DNA of 45,985 nt from Cupriavidus basilensis. GTDB lineage: Bacteria; Pseudomonadota; Gammaproteobacteria; Burkholderiales; Burkholderiaceae. The stretch lies in contig NZ_JARJLM010000208.1 of assembly GCF_029335485.1 (NCBI RefSeq), positions 1 through 45,985 on the forward strand, read 5' to 3'. Shown here piece after piece: positions 1 to 9,082 of this stretch (its first letter is position 1; every line of letters begins with the position of its first letter). The translations under genes were made by a program, and so were the position numbers. A model generated the notes under the pieces. It had not been told where the DNA came from, did not search any database, and saw nothing but the letters and a program-made list of their open reading frames with translations.

Positions 1-212
1 CCGGGCCGGTTCTCCACCACCACCGGCTGCCTGAGTTCGCGGCCCATGCCATCGGCCATGGCACGCGCGAGCTGGTCGGCCGAGCCGCCGGGCGCATAGG
101 GCACCACCAGCCTGACCGGCCTGTCGGGGAAGGCAGCAGCCATTGCGACCTGCGCGCAAGCGAGCGCCGCGGCGCCGGCAAGGGCGCGCCATCCGGGTAT
201 CCAGCGTTGCAT
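1..212 (-). CDS. Bug-family (TTT) periplasmic solute-binding protein, N-terminal part
   Basis: Only the first 70 or so codons are inside the window; the gene runs off the left edge. The protein opens with a signal peptide (MQRWIPGWRALAG, a hydrophobic core, then AMAAAFP as a likely cleavage region). It continues with FPDRPVRLVVPYAPGG and an ARAMADGM helix, the usual opening of tripartite tricarboxylate transporter receptors of the Bug family. Such proteins bind carboxylates in the periplasm and often work with unlinked membrane subunits. The start is ATG at 212, with GGAGA just upstream. It is the third gene after an SDR and an acyl-CoA ligase on the same strand, so it probably delivers the organic acid that the ligase activates. 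The leader contains an octamer repeat tract. Confidence 0.85.
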   Translation of the reverse strand, partial: MQRWIPGWRALAGAAALACAQVAMAAAFPDRPVRLVVPYAPGGSADQLARAMADGMGRELRQPVVVENRP

Positions 213-231
213 ATTGTCTCCTTCGTGTTTG

Positions 232-271
232 TTGCTTTGTTGCTTTGTTGCTTTGTTGCTTTGTTGCCTCG
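232..271. repeat. Octanucleotide tandem repeat (TTGCTTTG)4 plus a degenerate fifth copy
   Basis: TTGCTTTG is repeated exactly four times at 232-263, and TTGCCTCG follows at 264-271. The tract lies in the 92-bp gap between the acyl-CoA ligase stop and the Bug gene start, about 20-60 bases upstream of that ATG on the minus strand. There it reads as CAAAGCAA units. Copy-number change would alter leader length, not reading frame. Confidence 0.9.
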
Positions 272-304
272 TACCCGGCTTGCCGGAAGCCGGGCCTGCG
301 CTTC

Positions 305-1810
305 TCAGACGCGCCGCGTGCGCCCTTCCCAGTACTTGTCGCGCAGGCGGCGCTTGGCCAGCTTGCCGGTGTCGTCGCGCGGCAGCTGGGCTTCGATCAC
401 GATGGTGCGCGGCACCTTGAAGCCGGACAGGTGCCGGCGCAGCCATTCGATGATCGCGCCCTCTTCCAGGCTGGCGCCCGGCACCGGCTGCACCATGGCC
501 AGCAGGCGCTCGCCGTATTCGTCGTCGGGCACGCCGAACACCACGCAGTCGGCCACGCCGGGATAGCGCACCAGTTCGTGCTCGATCTCGGCCGGATAGA
601 TGTTCACGCCACCGGAGATCACCATGTCGGAGGCGCGGTCGCAGATGAACAGGTAGCCGTCGGCGTCGAGATAGCCCATGTCGCCCAGGCTGACCAGGCC
701 GTCGCGGTCGATGGCGCTGCGGGCCGCTTCGTTGTTGCGGTAGGTGAAGTCGGGATAAGCCGGCTGGCGCACATAGACCAGGCCGATCTCGCCGGGCGCG
801 CAAGGCCGTCCCTGCTCGTCGAGGATGCGCACTTCGCCGTCGTCGACCGCGCGGCCGGCGGTGCCAGGCCTGGCCACCGCGTCCGCGGGCGTGGCCACGG
901 TGATCATGCCGGCCTCGCTCGACGCGTAGGTTTCGTGGATCACCGGGCCGAACCAGTCCAGCATGGCGCGCTTGACCTCGGGCGCGCACGGCGCGCCGGT
1001 GGAGGCGACGAAGCGCAGCGAGGAGAGGTCGTAGCGCGCACGCACCTCGGGCGGCACCTTGAGCATGCGCACATACATGATGGGCACCAGGTAGAGCACA
1101 TCGATGCGATGCTTTTCCACCAGCGCCAGCACCTGCTCCGGATCGAAACGCGCGCACAGCACCAGGCGTTCGCCGACCTGCAGGGCGTTCTGGATAAACA
1201 CACCCGGCGCGCTGTGGTACAGCGGCGCGGCCATCAGCGCGCGGCAGCCCTGCTCGATGCCCATGGTCTGCGCCACCACCGAGCGCATGCGCGCCAGCTG
1301 TTCTTCCATCGTGGCCAGCGGTATCGCCGCGCGCAGCACGCCCTTGGGGCGGCCGGTGGTGCCGGAGGTATAGGCCATATGGCCGCGCGGCGCCACGCGC
1401 GGGCCGTCGTAGTGCGGCTGCACGGCCAGCCAGCTTTCGTAGTCGATCGCGCCCGCGGGACTGTCCTGGCCCGGCACCGCGACGGCCAGCACCTGCACGC
1501 CTTCGGGTATCGCGGCGCGCATGCCGTCCAGCAGGTCGGCATGCCCGATCAAGGCGCGGGCACCGCTGTCGGCCATCAGGAAGCGGATCTCCTCGACGGT
1601 GAAGTGCCAGTTGATCGGGCAGTAATACACGCCGGCCGTGCGGCAGGCGTGAACGATGTCGGCAAAGACCGCGTCGTTGCGCAGCAGCACCGCCACCACG
1701 TCGCCTTCGGCCAGGCCGAGCGCGCGCAGGCCGCCGGCCAGGCGCGCGCCGCGATCCAGCAGCGCGTCGCCGCTCAGGTGGGTACCTTCGAACCAGAGGT
1801 CGGCTGCCAT
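305..1810 (-). CDS. AMP-dependent acyl-CoA synthetase/ligase
   Basis: This 501-residue protein belongs to the ANL adenylate-forming superfamily, which activates a carboxylic acid to acyl-AMP and then acyl-CoA. The phosphate-binding loop reads YTSGTTGRPKGV at about residues 147-158. It is followed by YASSEAG (A5-like), the hinge region DMGYLDADGYLFICDR and ISGGVNIYPAEIE, and a C-terminal PRDDTGKLAKRRL with the catalytic lysine. The length is normal for the family. The ATG at 1810 directly abuts the stop of the upstream SDR gene (1811), so the two are almost certainly co-translated. With the SDR and the Bug receptor it forms a likely carboxylic-acid uptake and CoA-dependent catabolic operon under the divergent LysR gene. 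The substrate cannot be read from the sequence. Confidence 0.9.
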   Translation of the reverse strand: MAADLWFEGTHLSGDALLDRGARLAGGLRALGLAEGDVVAVLLRNDAVFADIVHACRTAGVYYCPINWHFTVEEIRFLMADSGARALIGHADLLDGMRAAIPEGVQVLAVAVPGQDSPAGAIDYESWLAVQPHYDGPRVAPRGHMAYTSGTTGRPKGVLRAAIPLATMEEQLARMRSVVAQTMGIEQGCRALMAAPLYHSAPGVFIQNALQVGERLVLCARFDPEQVLALVEKHRIDVLYLVPIMYVRMLKVPPEVRARYDLSSLRFVASTGAPCAPEVKRAMLDWFGPVIHETYASSEAGMITVATPADAVARPGTAGRAVDDGEVRILDEQGRPCAPGEIGLVYVRQPAYPDFTYRNNEAARSAIDRDGLVSLGDMGYLDADGYLFICDRASDMVISGGVNIYPAEIEHELVRYPGVADCVVFGVPDDEYGERLLAMVQPVPGASLEEGAIIEWLRRHLSGFKVPRTIVIEAQLPRDDTGKLAKRRLRDKYWEGRTRRV

Positions 1811-2734
1811 TCAGTTGTCTCCAGCTTGTTTGGTCATGGTCGTGGGAGCCGGGGCGTTGACCGTGCGGGCGGCACGGTCGGCGGCGTTCCTGGCGGCGAT
1901 GCGCTCGCGCGCGGCCTGCCACTCGGCATCGCCCCAGCCCAGGTATTGCTTGAAATAAGCGCCGTTGGCGAGCCAGTCGCCGCCATCCAGCGCGATGGTC
2001 TGGCCATTGATCCAGGCGTTGTCGCGGGCCAGCAGGAAAGCAGCGAGGTTGCCGATGTCCTGCGGCTGGCCGATACGGCCGGTGGGGTTCTGGCCGCTCA
2101 TCGCGTCTAGCTGCGAATCCTGCGGGCGCAGGCGCGAGCCCGCGCCCTCGGTGGGGATCACGCCGGGCGCGATGGCGTTGCAGCGGATGCCGTGCCGGCC
2201 CCACTCGACCGCCAGCGACTTGGTCATGGCATCCACGCCGGCCTTGGACATGGCGGACGGCACCACGAAGGGCGATCCGGTCCAGACCCAGGTCACCACG
2301 ATGGAGAGCACCGTGCCGGGATGGCCGTCGCGGATCCAGCGTTTGCCGACCGCCTGGGTGGTGTAGAAGGTGCCGCGGAAAACGATGTCGGAGATGGCGT
2401 TGAAGCCATTGGGCGACAAGTCCTCGGTGCGGCTGATGAAGTTGCCGGCGGCGTTGTTGACCAGGCAGTCGAGCGGGCCGTGCCGGGTCCAGATGGACTC
2501 GATCATGGCATCGACGGCGGCGGCGTCGCGGATATCCACGGCATGGGTCACCACCTTGCCGCCATGCTGGCCGCGCAGCATCTCGGCGGCCTGGTCCAGC
2601 ACCGCCAGGCGCCGGCCGCACAGGTGGAGTTCCGCGCCCAGCCCTGCCAGCCGCTGGGCCATGATCAGGCCCAGCCCGGTGCCGCCCCCGGTGATCAGCA
2701 CGCGCTGACCGGCGAAAAGATCGTCCTTGAACAT
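1811..2734 (-). CDS. Short-chain dehydrogenase, 2,4-dienoyl-CoA reductase-like
   Basis: The product has 307 residues. The start is ATG at 2734, preceded by GGAGGAGACACC; longer in-frame extensions run through non-coding DNA. The Rossmann nucleotide-binding motif is TGGGTGLG (residues 15-22), with NNAAG at 93-97 and IAPGVIPTEGA near the C-terminal half. The usual YxxxK active site is replaced by S160-A-M-S-K164, the arrangement of 2,4-dienoyl-CoA reductases, where Ser and Lys bind the substrate phosphate and carbonyl. The tyrosine I recall as catalytic in that family appears as Trp149. The protein is therefore clearly an SDR with dienoyl/enoyl-CoA reductase architecture, but its exact reaction is uncertain. 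It is first in a minus-strand operon with an acyl-CoA ligase and a Bug receptor. Confidence 0.85.
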   Translation of the reverse strand: MFKDDLFAGQRVLITGGGTGLGLIMAQRLAGLGAELHLCGRRLAVLDQAAEMLRGQHGGKVVTHAVDIRDAAAVDAMIESIWTRHGPLDCLVNNAAGNFISRTEDLSPNGFNAISDIVFRGTFYTTQAVGKRWIRDGHPGTVLSIVVTWVWTGSPFVVPSAMSKAGVDAMTKSLAVEWGRHGIRCNAIAPGVIPTEGAGSRLRPQDSQLDAMSGQNPTGRIGQPQDIGNLAAFLLARDNAWINGQTIALDGGDWLANGAYFKQYLGWGDAEWQAARERIAARNAADRAARTVNAPAPTTMTKQAGDN

Positions 2735-2839
2735 GGTGTCTCCTCCTTGTTGTGCGGCGCCTTGGTGCGTTCCTGCGCCGGTCTGGCCCCGCCGCAGCCG
2801 GTCCGGCGGGGAAGGGACACTGTAGTCCCGTGGCACGGC

Positions 2840-2889
2840 ATCGACAATTCCCCCGCAGCGACTCACAATGTTGCGCCAGAATCGACAAT
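2840..2889. promoter_or_regulatory. Direct repeat ATCGACAAT x2 in the SDR/LysR divergent region
   Basis: ATCGACAAT occurs at 2840-2848 and again at 2881-2889, 41 bp apart (close to four helical turns), in the 172-bp region between the divergent SDR and lysR genes. LysR regulators often bind spaced sites in such a region. The match to a specific operator is inference, and the repeat is short. Confidence 0.35.
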
Positions 2890-2906
2890 CCTCCATGGAA
2901 TCCCCG

Positions 2907-3836
2907 ATGGACCTCAACCTGATCCAGGCCTTCGTCGATATCGTCGAGGCCGGCAATCTGTCCGAGGCGGGGCGCCGGCGCGGCGTGACGCGCTCGCAGG
3001 TCAGCCGCCAGCTGCGCGAACTGGAGCACCAGGCCGGCGCGCAATTGCTGCGCCGCACTACGCGCCGGCTGGAGCTCACCGAGCCGGGCCGCTCGCTCTA
3101 CCAGCACGGCCTGCGCATCCTGCAGGAGGTGGCCTCGGCCCAGGCCGAGATCGACAGCCTGGGCAAGACCCTGCGCGGCCATGTGCGGATCAGCGTGCCC
3201 ACCGGGCTGGGCGACACCTTCCTGGCGCCGCTGCTGCTGGAGTTCGCCGACCGGCATCCCGGCATCACGCTGCGCGTGTTCTTCGCCAATCGCGTGGTAG
3301 ACCTGATCGCCGCCGAGATCGACGTGGCGCTCAAGGTCACCTCGCAGCCGCCGCTGGACCACGTGGCGCGCGATATCTGCGCGATCGACTGGCAACTCTG
3401 CGCCGCGCCCGCCTACCTGGCGCGCAGCGGACCGCTGCTGGCGCCGGCCGACCTGGCGCGCTGCCAGTTCCTGTGCCCGCCCTACCCCGCGCGGCGCTTC
3501 ATCCTGACCCTCGATCGCGGCGACCAGCGCGACGAGGTCGAGCTGAGCCCGCATCTGCAGTCCGAGCATTTTCCCTTCCTGATGCGCGCGGTGCGCGAGG
3601 GCCACGGCGTGGGATTGCTGCCGGTCTACGCGGGCTGGGAGGATGTGCGCGAAGGCCGCCTGGTGCCGGTGCTGAAGGAATGGAAACCCGAGGGCCTGGG
3701 CAACCGGCTCTTCATCATCACCACGCCCAACCTCCACCCGTCGATGGCCACGCGGGCGCTGATCGAATTCCTGCGCCAGCGGATTCCGGCGCTGGATGTT
3801 TTCAGCGGCAATGCCGCTGCATTGGATCCACCCTGA
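2907..3836 (+). CDS. LysR-family transcriptional regulator
   Basis: This 309-residue LysR regulator starts with MDLNLIQAFVDIVEAGN. The helix-turn-helix region is AGRRRGVTRSQVSRQLRELE (about residues 20-39), followed by the type 2 periplasmic-binding-like effector domain with the usual HVRISVPTGLGDTFLAPLL opening. I place the start at 2907, where GGAA lies six bases upstream; in-frame ATGs at 2868 and 2895 would add 13 or 4 residues not typical of the family. It is transcribed away from the SDR-ligase-Bug operon and is the obvious candidate to control it, probably in response to the organic acid or its CoA derivative. The family assignment is certain; the regulatory target is inferred from position. 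Confidence 0.92.
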   Translation: MDLNLIQAFVDIVEAGNLSEAGRRRGVTRSQVSRQLRELEHQAGAQLLRRTTRRLELTEPGRSLYQHGLRILQEVASAQAEIDSLGKTLRGHVRISVPTGLGDTFLAPLLLEFADRHPGITLRVFFANRVVDLIAAEIDVALKVTSQPPLDHVARDICAIDWQLCAAPAYLARSGPLLAPADLARCQFLCPPYPARRFILTLDRGDQRDEVELSPHLQSEHFPFLMRAVREGHGVGLLPVYAGWEDVREGRLVPVLKEWKPEGLGNRLFIITTPNLHPSMATRALIEFLRQRIPALDVFSGNAAALDPP

Positions 3837-3884
3837 CGCCCGGCCGGGGCTGCCGGCAACCGCAGCCTGCCCGCTCGCCTGCAA

Positions 3885-3939
3885 ACTTTCAATTTGCAAG
3901 CTAAGATGCGCGGACACCCTTGGCTTGCAATACGAAAGT
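3885..3939. promoter_or_regulatory. Inverted pair of CTTGCAANNNGAAAGT motifs, putative HxlR operator
   Basis: CTTGCAAATTGAAAGT (minus strand, 3900 to 3885) and CTTGCAATACGAAAGT (plus strand, 3924-3939) are identical at 13 of 16 positions. They face away from each other, 39 bp apart, and lie 41-95 bp upstream of the hxlR ATG. The left copy also sits in a TGCAAA-N7-TTTGCA dyad (3880-3898). A possible -10 box, TAAGAT (3902-3907), lies between them. This is what an autoregulatory operator would look like. Confidence 0.5.
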
Positions 3940-3979
3940 AAACGTAAAGACCAAACCCGCAAGCCGGACGGAGGAGACC

Positions 3980-4501
3980 ATGGGCCATACCGACTTTGCC
4001 AGCATGCCCTGCCCGATTGCCCGCTCGATGGCGGTGCTGGGCGAGCGCTGGGCCATTCTTGTGCTGCGCGAGGCGTTCTACGGCAGCACCCGCTTTGACG
4101 AATTCCAGCGCCACCTGGGCATTGCGCCCAACATCCTGAGCGCGCGCCTGAAAACCCTGGTGGAGCACGGCATGCTGGAGCGGGTGCCGGCGCCCGACAG
4201 CGCGCGCCATGTCTACCGCCTCAGCGAAAAAGGCCGCGGCTTCTTCCCCGCCTTCGTGGCGCTCAAGGCCTGGGCCGACCGCTGGATGACCGACGAACGC
4301 GGCCCGCTCACCCTGTTGCAGGACAGGCGTACCGGCGGCGAGATCGCCGCGCCGGCGCTGACCCGGGCCGACGGCAGTCCGGTAACGGTGGACGACCTGC
4401 GCGTGGCGCCCGGCCCGGGCGCGGGCGGTTATCTGCGGCGGCGGTTTGCCGGCGAAGCCGCCGCCATGACGGCGGATGAAGACGAGCCCGGCCATGAATG
4501 A
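3980..4501 (+). CDS. HxlR-family winged-helix transcriptional regulator
   Basis: The protein has 173 residues. The start is ATG at 3980 behind a strong GGAGGAG site; an upstream in-frame ATG (3920) has no ribosome site. Near the N-terminus is MPCPIARSMAVLGERWAIL, the HxlR signature with a conserved cysteine-proline and the first helix. The winged helix follows (FDEFQRHLGIAPNILSARLKTLVEHGMLER), which is characteristic of the family. A C-terminal extension of about 60 residues (VTVDDLRVAPGPGAGG) is less conserved. The stop codon overlaps the MATE gene start by eight bases, so the pump and regulator are translationally coupled. HxlR proteins commonly sense electrophiles, quinones or redox state through the N-terminal cysteine; here it probably represses its own operon. 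The inducer is unknown. Confidence 0.92.
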   Translation: MGHTDFASMPCPIARSMAVLGERWAILVLREAFYGSTRFDEFQRHLGIAPNILSARLKTLVEHGMLERVPAPDSARHVYRLSEKGRGFFPAFVALKAWADRWMTDERGPLTLLQDRRTGGEIAAPALTRADGSPVTVDDLRVAPGPGAGGYLRRRFAGEAAAMTADEDEPGHE

Positions 4502-5885
4502 GCCACAAGCCAATCCGCTGGCCGGAGCCGCGCTGGCGTCCTCTGCCATTGCAAACACCGCCGCTGCCGGCCAGCCGCCGATGGGCGAACTGGTGCGCGG
4601 CATCCTGGTGCTGGCCGCGCCCACCAGCCTGATCGCCTTCCTGCAGGCCGCGGCGCAACTGCTCGAGACCTGGCTGGCGGCGCGCCAGGGCACGGCGGCG
4701 CTGGCGGGCTGGGCGGTGGTGCTGCCCTTCGCCCTGCTGCTGCAGCAGATGTCCACCGGCGCCATGGGCGGCGGCGTGGTGGCCGCCATCGCCCGCGCGC
4801 TCGGCGCGGGCAAGCGCGAGGAGGCTTCGTCGCTGGTGCTGCACGCGCTCATCATCGCCATCACCGCGGGCCTGGTATTCGCCGTGGCGCTGGCCGGGTT
4901 CCCGCGCGGCATCCTCGGCGCGGTGGCCGGGCAGGCTGCCGCCGACGCTGCCGCCACCTACGCGATCTGGCTGTTCGGGGCGGGCGCGGTGCCAGCCTGG
5001 CTGGCCAACACGCTGGCCTCGGTGCTGCGCGGCGGCGGCCGCCACGCGCTGGCGGCGCGCGTGCTGTCGCTGATGTGGATCGCCTTCCCGGTGTTGGCAT
5101 GGACGCTGGCCGAGCCGGCGGGCATGGGCCTGGCGGGCATCGGCGCGGCGCTGGCGGCGGTGTCGTGGGCGGCGGCGCTGGCCATGGCCTGGGTGGTGCT
5201 GCGTGGCGGCGCGGGCTTTGTGCCGGTGCTGCGGGTGCGCCCTTCGCGGGCGCTGTTCACGCGCATCCTGTCGGTGGGGCTGGTGGCCTGCGCGCTGGCC
5301 TCGGTGGCCAACCTGACCACCATCCTGGTGACCGCCGAACTGCGCCACTACGGCACGGCGGCGGTGGCCGCCTACGGCATTTCCGCGCGGCTGGAGTTCC
5401 TGATGATTCCGCTGGCCTTCGGTGTCGGCTCGGCGCTGACCGCGCTGGTGGGCCGTTCGGTGGGCGCGGGCGACTGGATCACCGCGCGGCGCACGGCCTG
5501 GGCCGGGGCGCTGCTGGCGCTGGCGGTGGCCGGCGCGGTGGGCGCGGCGGTCGGGCTGGCGCCGGACACCTTTGCCGGGCTCTTTACCAAGGATGCCGAA
5601 GTGGCGGGCATCGCCGCGCGCGCGCTGTCCTGGGTCGCCCCGGCCTTTGGCGGCTTCGGCCTGGGCATGGCGCTGTATTTCGCGTCGATGGGTGCGGGCC
5701 GCATGGGCTGGCCGATGGCGGCCGGCGTCTCGCGCATCGCGCTGGCCGCCGGCGGCGGCTGGCTGCTGGCGAACGTGGCCGGCATGGGCCTGGACGGCCA
5801 CTTCCTCGGCGTGGCGCTGGGCATCAGCGCCTACGGCGTGGTAACCGCGCTGGGCGTGCGGCAGGTGAATTGGTCGGCACGCTGA
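4494..5885 (+). CDS. MATE-family multidrug efflux transporter
   Basis: This 463-residue protein has about twelve hydrophobic segments arranged as two MatE repeats. The N-terminal half begins GELVRGILVLAAPTSLIAFL and the second repeat near ALFTRILSVGLVACALASVANL. The internal motif FGVGSALTALVGRSVGAGD is the family's conserved loop with glycine and arginine. MATE proteins expel cationic drugs and dyes across the inner membrane in exchange for protons or sodium. The start at 4494 overlaps the hxlR stop (ATGAATGA); an alternative ATG at 4476 would lengthen the overlap to 26 bases. Coupling to an HxlR regulator suggests induction by a reactive or toxic small molecule that is also the export substrate. 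Substrate and coupling ion cannot be determined here. Confidence 0.9.
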   Translation: MNEPQANPLAGAALASSAIANTAAAGQPPMGELVRGILVLAAPTSLIAFLQAAAQLLETWLAARQGTAALAGWAVVLPFALLLQQMSTGAMGGGVVAAIARALGAGKREEASSLVLHALIIAITAGLVFAVALAGFPRGILGAVAGQAAADAAATYAIWLFGAGAVPAWLANTLASVLRGGGRHALAARVLSLMWIAFPVLAWTLAEPAGMGLAGIGAALAAVSWAAALAMAWVVLRGGAGFVPVLRVRPSRALFTRILSVGLVACALASVANLTTILVTAELRHYGTAAVAAYGISARLEFLMIPLAFGVGSALTALVGRSVGAGDWITARRTAWAGALLALAVAGAVGAAVGLAPDTFAGLFTKDAEVAGIAARALSWVAPAFGGFGLGMALYFASMGAGRMGWPMAAGVSRIALAAGGGWLLANVAGMGLDGHFLGVALGISAYGVVTALGVRQVNWSAR

Positions 5886-6084
5886 GCTGGCCAGGGCATG
5901 CCGGGCTCGCAGCTTGCTTGATCGGGCCCGCCGGCACGCGTCGCCGCGCTCTGCAATCTTTCCTTGAAGTGCGGCGCTTCCGGCCCAAACTACTCTTGAC
6001 TGTGGCCGCCGCCCGACCGGCAACAGCGTGACGCGGGCCGCACCCGGCCGGCCGCCAAGCCCATCCTCCTCCGCAGAAGGTGCC

Positions 6085-7248
6085 ATGCCCCCTCGCACCA
6101 CCGTTTTCGTTGCCGCCCTCGTGGTCGGCCTGCTGCACGCCTATATCGGGCTGCGCCTGTTGCCCGACCTGCCCGTGCCGTTCATCGCCAAGGCGCTGGC
6201 CGTGGCGTGGCTGGCGCTGTCCTGGCCGCTGATTCCCGCCGGCCTGCTGGCCCGGCGCCTGGACCAGCCCTGGTCCGACGCCCTCACCTGGGTCGGCATG
6301 CTGGCGATGGGCCTCTTCTCCTCGCTGCTGGTGCTGACGGTGGGGCGCGACGTACTCTTGCTGGTGAGCGCCATCGCCGGCTGGCATCCGGCCTGGCTGC
6401 TGCCCCGTACCGCCGCCGCGGCGCCCGTGCTCGCGCTGCTGGTCACCGCGCTGGGATTCGTCAATGCGCGGAGACTGGCGCGGGTGGTGGAGGTGGAGGT
6501 GCCGATCGCCGGCCTGCCCGACTCGCTGCACGACTTCACCATCGTGCAGATCAGCGATATCCATGTTGGCCCGACCATCAAGCGCGCCTACCTGGAACGC
6601 ATCGTCGAGCGCGTCAACGGGCTGGCGCCGGACGCCATCGCCATCACCGGCGACCTGGTCGACGGCACCGTGCGCGAACTGGCCTCGCACACCGCCCCGC
6701 TGGGCGACCTGAAAGCGCGCCACGGCACTTACTTCGTCACCGGCAACCATGAGTACTACGCCGGCGCCGGGCCGTGGATCGACGAGCTGCGCAGGCTGGG
6801 CCTGCGCGTGCTGATGAACGAGCATGTGGTGATCGGCCAGGACGAGGAAGCGCTGGTGCTGGCCGGCGTGACCGACTACACCGCGCACCGTTTCGACGAA
6901 AGCCATCGCAGCGACCCGGCCGGCGCGCTGGCGGGCGCACCCGCCGTCGCAGCCGCGCGCGTGCTGCTGGCGCACCAGCCGCGCACGGCAACCGCCGCTG
7001 CCACCGCGGGCTTCGACCTGCAGCTTTCCGGGCATACGCATGGCGGCCAGTTCTGGCCGTGGAACCTGTTCGTGCCGATGCAGCAGCCTTATACCGCCGG
7101 GCTGAACCGGCACGAGGCGATGTGGGTATATGTGAGCAGGGGCACCGGTTACTGGGGACCGCCCAAGCGGTTTGGCGCGCCTTCGGAGATTACCAAGCTG
7201 AGGCTGGTGCCCAAGCCGGCGCCGGCGCGCAACGCGAACGTGGCGTAA
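6085..7248 (+). CDS. Membrane-anchored metallophosphoesterase (YaeI-like)
   Basis: This 387-residue protein starts at ATG 6085 with GAAGG upstream. The first 125 residues contain about four hydrophobic segments (VFVAALVVGLLHAYIGL, AVAWLALSW, GMLAMGLFSSLLVLTV and a later one). The calcineurin-like catalytic domain follows. All metal-binding motifs are present: D158-I-H160, GDLVD at 189-193, GNHE at 220-223, an LLAHQPR motif, and the C-terminal SGHTHGGQFWP. The arrangement matches YaeI/YkuE-type phosphodiesterases, which act on lipid-linked or periplasmic phosphodiesters; the true substrate here is unknown. The gene stands alone after the MATE gene, with a 199-bp gap that holds no visible feature. 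It is convergent with ettA across a strong hairpin terminator. Confidence 0.9.
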   Translation: MPPRTTVFVAALVVGLLHAYIGLRLLPDLPVPFIAKALAVAWLALSWPLIPAGLLARRLDQPWSDALTWVGMLAMGLFSSLLVLTVGRDVLLLVSAIAGWHPAWLLPRTAAAAPVLALLVTALGFVNARRLARVVEVEVPIAGLPDSLHDFTIVQISDIHVGPTIKRAYLERIVERVNGLAPDAIAITGDLVDGTVRELASHTAPLGDLKARHGTYFVTGNHEYYAGAGPWIDELRRLGLRVLMNEHVVIGQDEEALVLAGVTDYTAHRFDESHRSDPAGALAGAPAVAAARVLLAHQPRTATAAATAGFDLQLSGHTHGGQFWPWNLFVPMQQPYTAGLNRHEAMWVYVSRGTGYWGPPKRFGAPSEITKLRLVPKPAPARNANVA

Positions 7249-7260
7249 AGCCGGACACGC

Positions 7261-7296
7261 AAAAAGCAAAGGGCCCCGCGCACGCGGGGCCCTTTG
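7261..7296 (-). terminator. Rho-independent terminator of ettA (shared convergent hairpin)
   Basis: A perfect 13-bp stem is formed by CAAAGGGCCCCGC (7267-7279) and GCGGGGCCCTTTG (7284-7296) around a four-base loop. On the minus strand it is followed by TTTTT (7265-7261), as expected for ettA. On the plus strand there is no T run outside the stem, so it is a weaker terminator for the phosphoesterase. Confidence 0.85.
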
Positions 7297-7339
7297 CCCT
7301 GTGGTAGCGCGCAACCGCGCGCCACCGGCCTGATCGTGC

Positions 7340-9007
<1,668 letters not shown>

Positions 9008-9082
9008 GCGGATCCGAGAGAAATGAGGGAATCGGGGGAGGGAATCGGCCAAGTGTAGCAAAGCCGCTCCGGCCGCGGCCTG

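Noticed and set aside
143-2110. A 655-codon open frame on the plus strand opposite the acyl-CoA ligase and SDR genes
   Set aside because: It is the antisense shadow of two well-supported genes; its product is low-complexity His/Ala/Arg-rich and has no family features, as is common in high-G+C DNA.
4308-6101. A 597-codon minus-strand frame opposite hxlR and the MATE gene
   Set aside because: The product is a repetitive Arg/Gly/His/Gln string that mirrors codon bias of the real genes; there is no ribosome site or recognisable domain.
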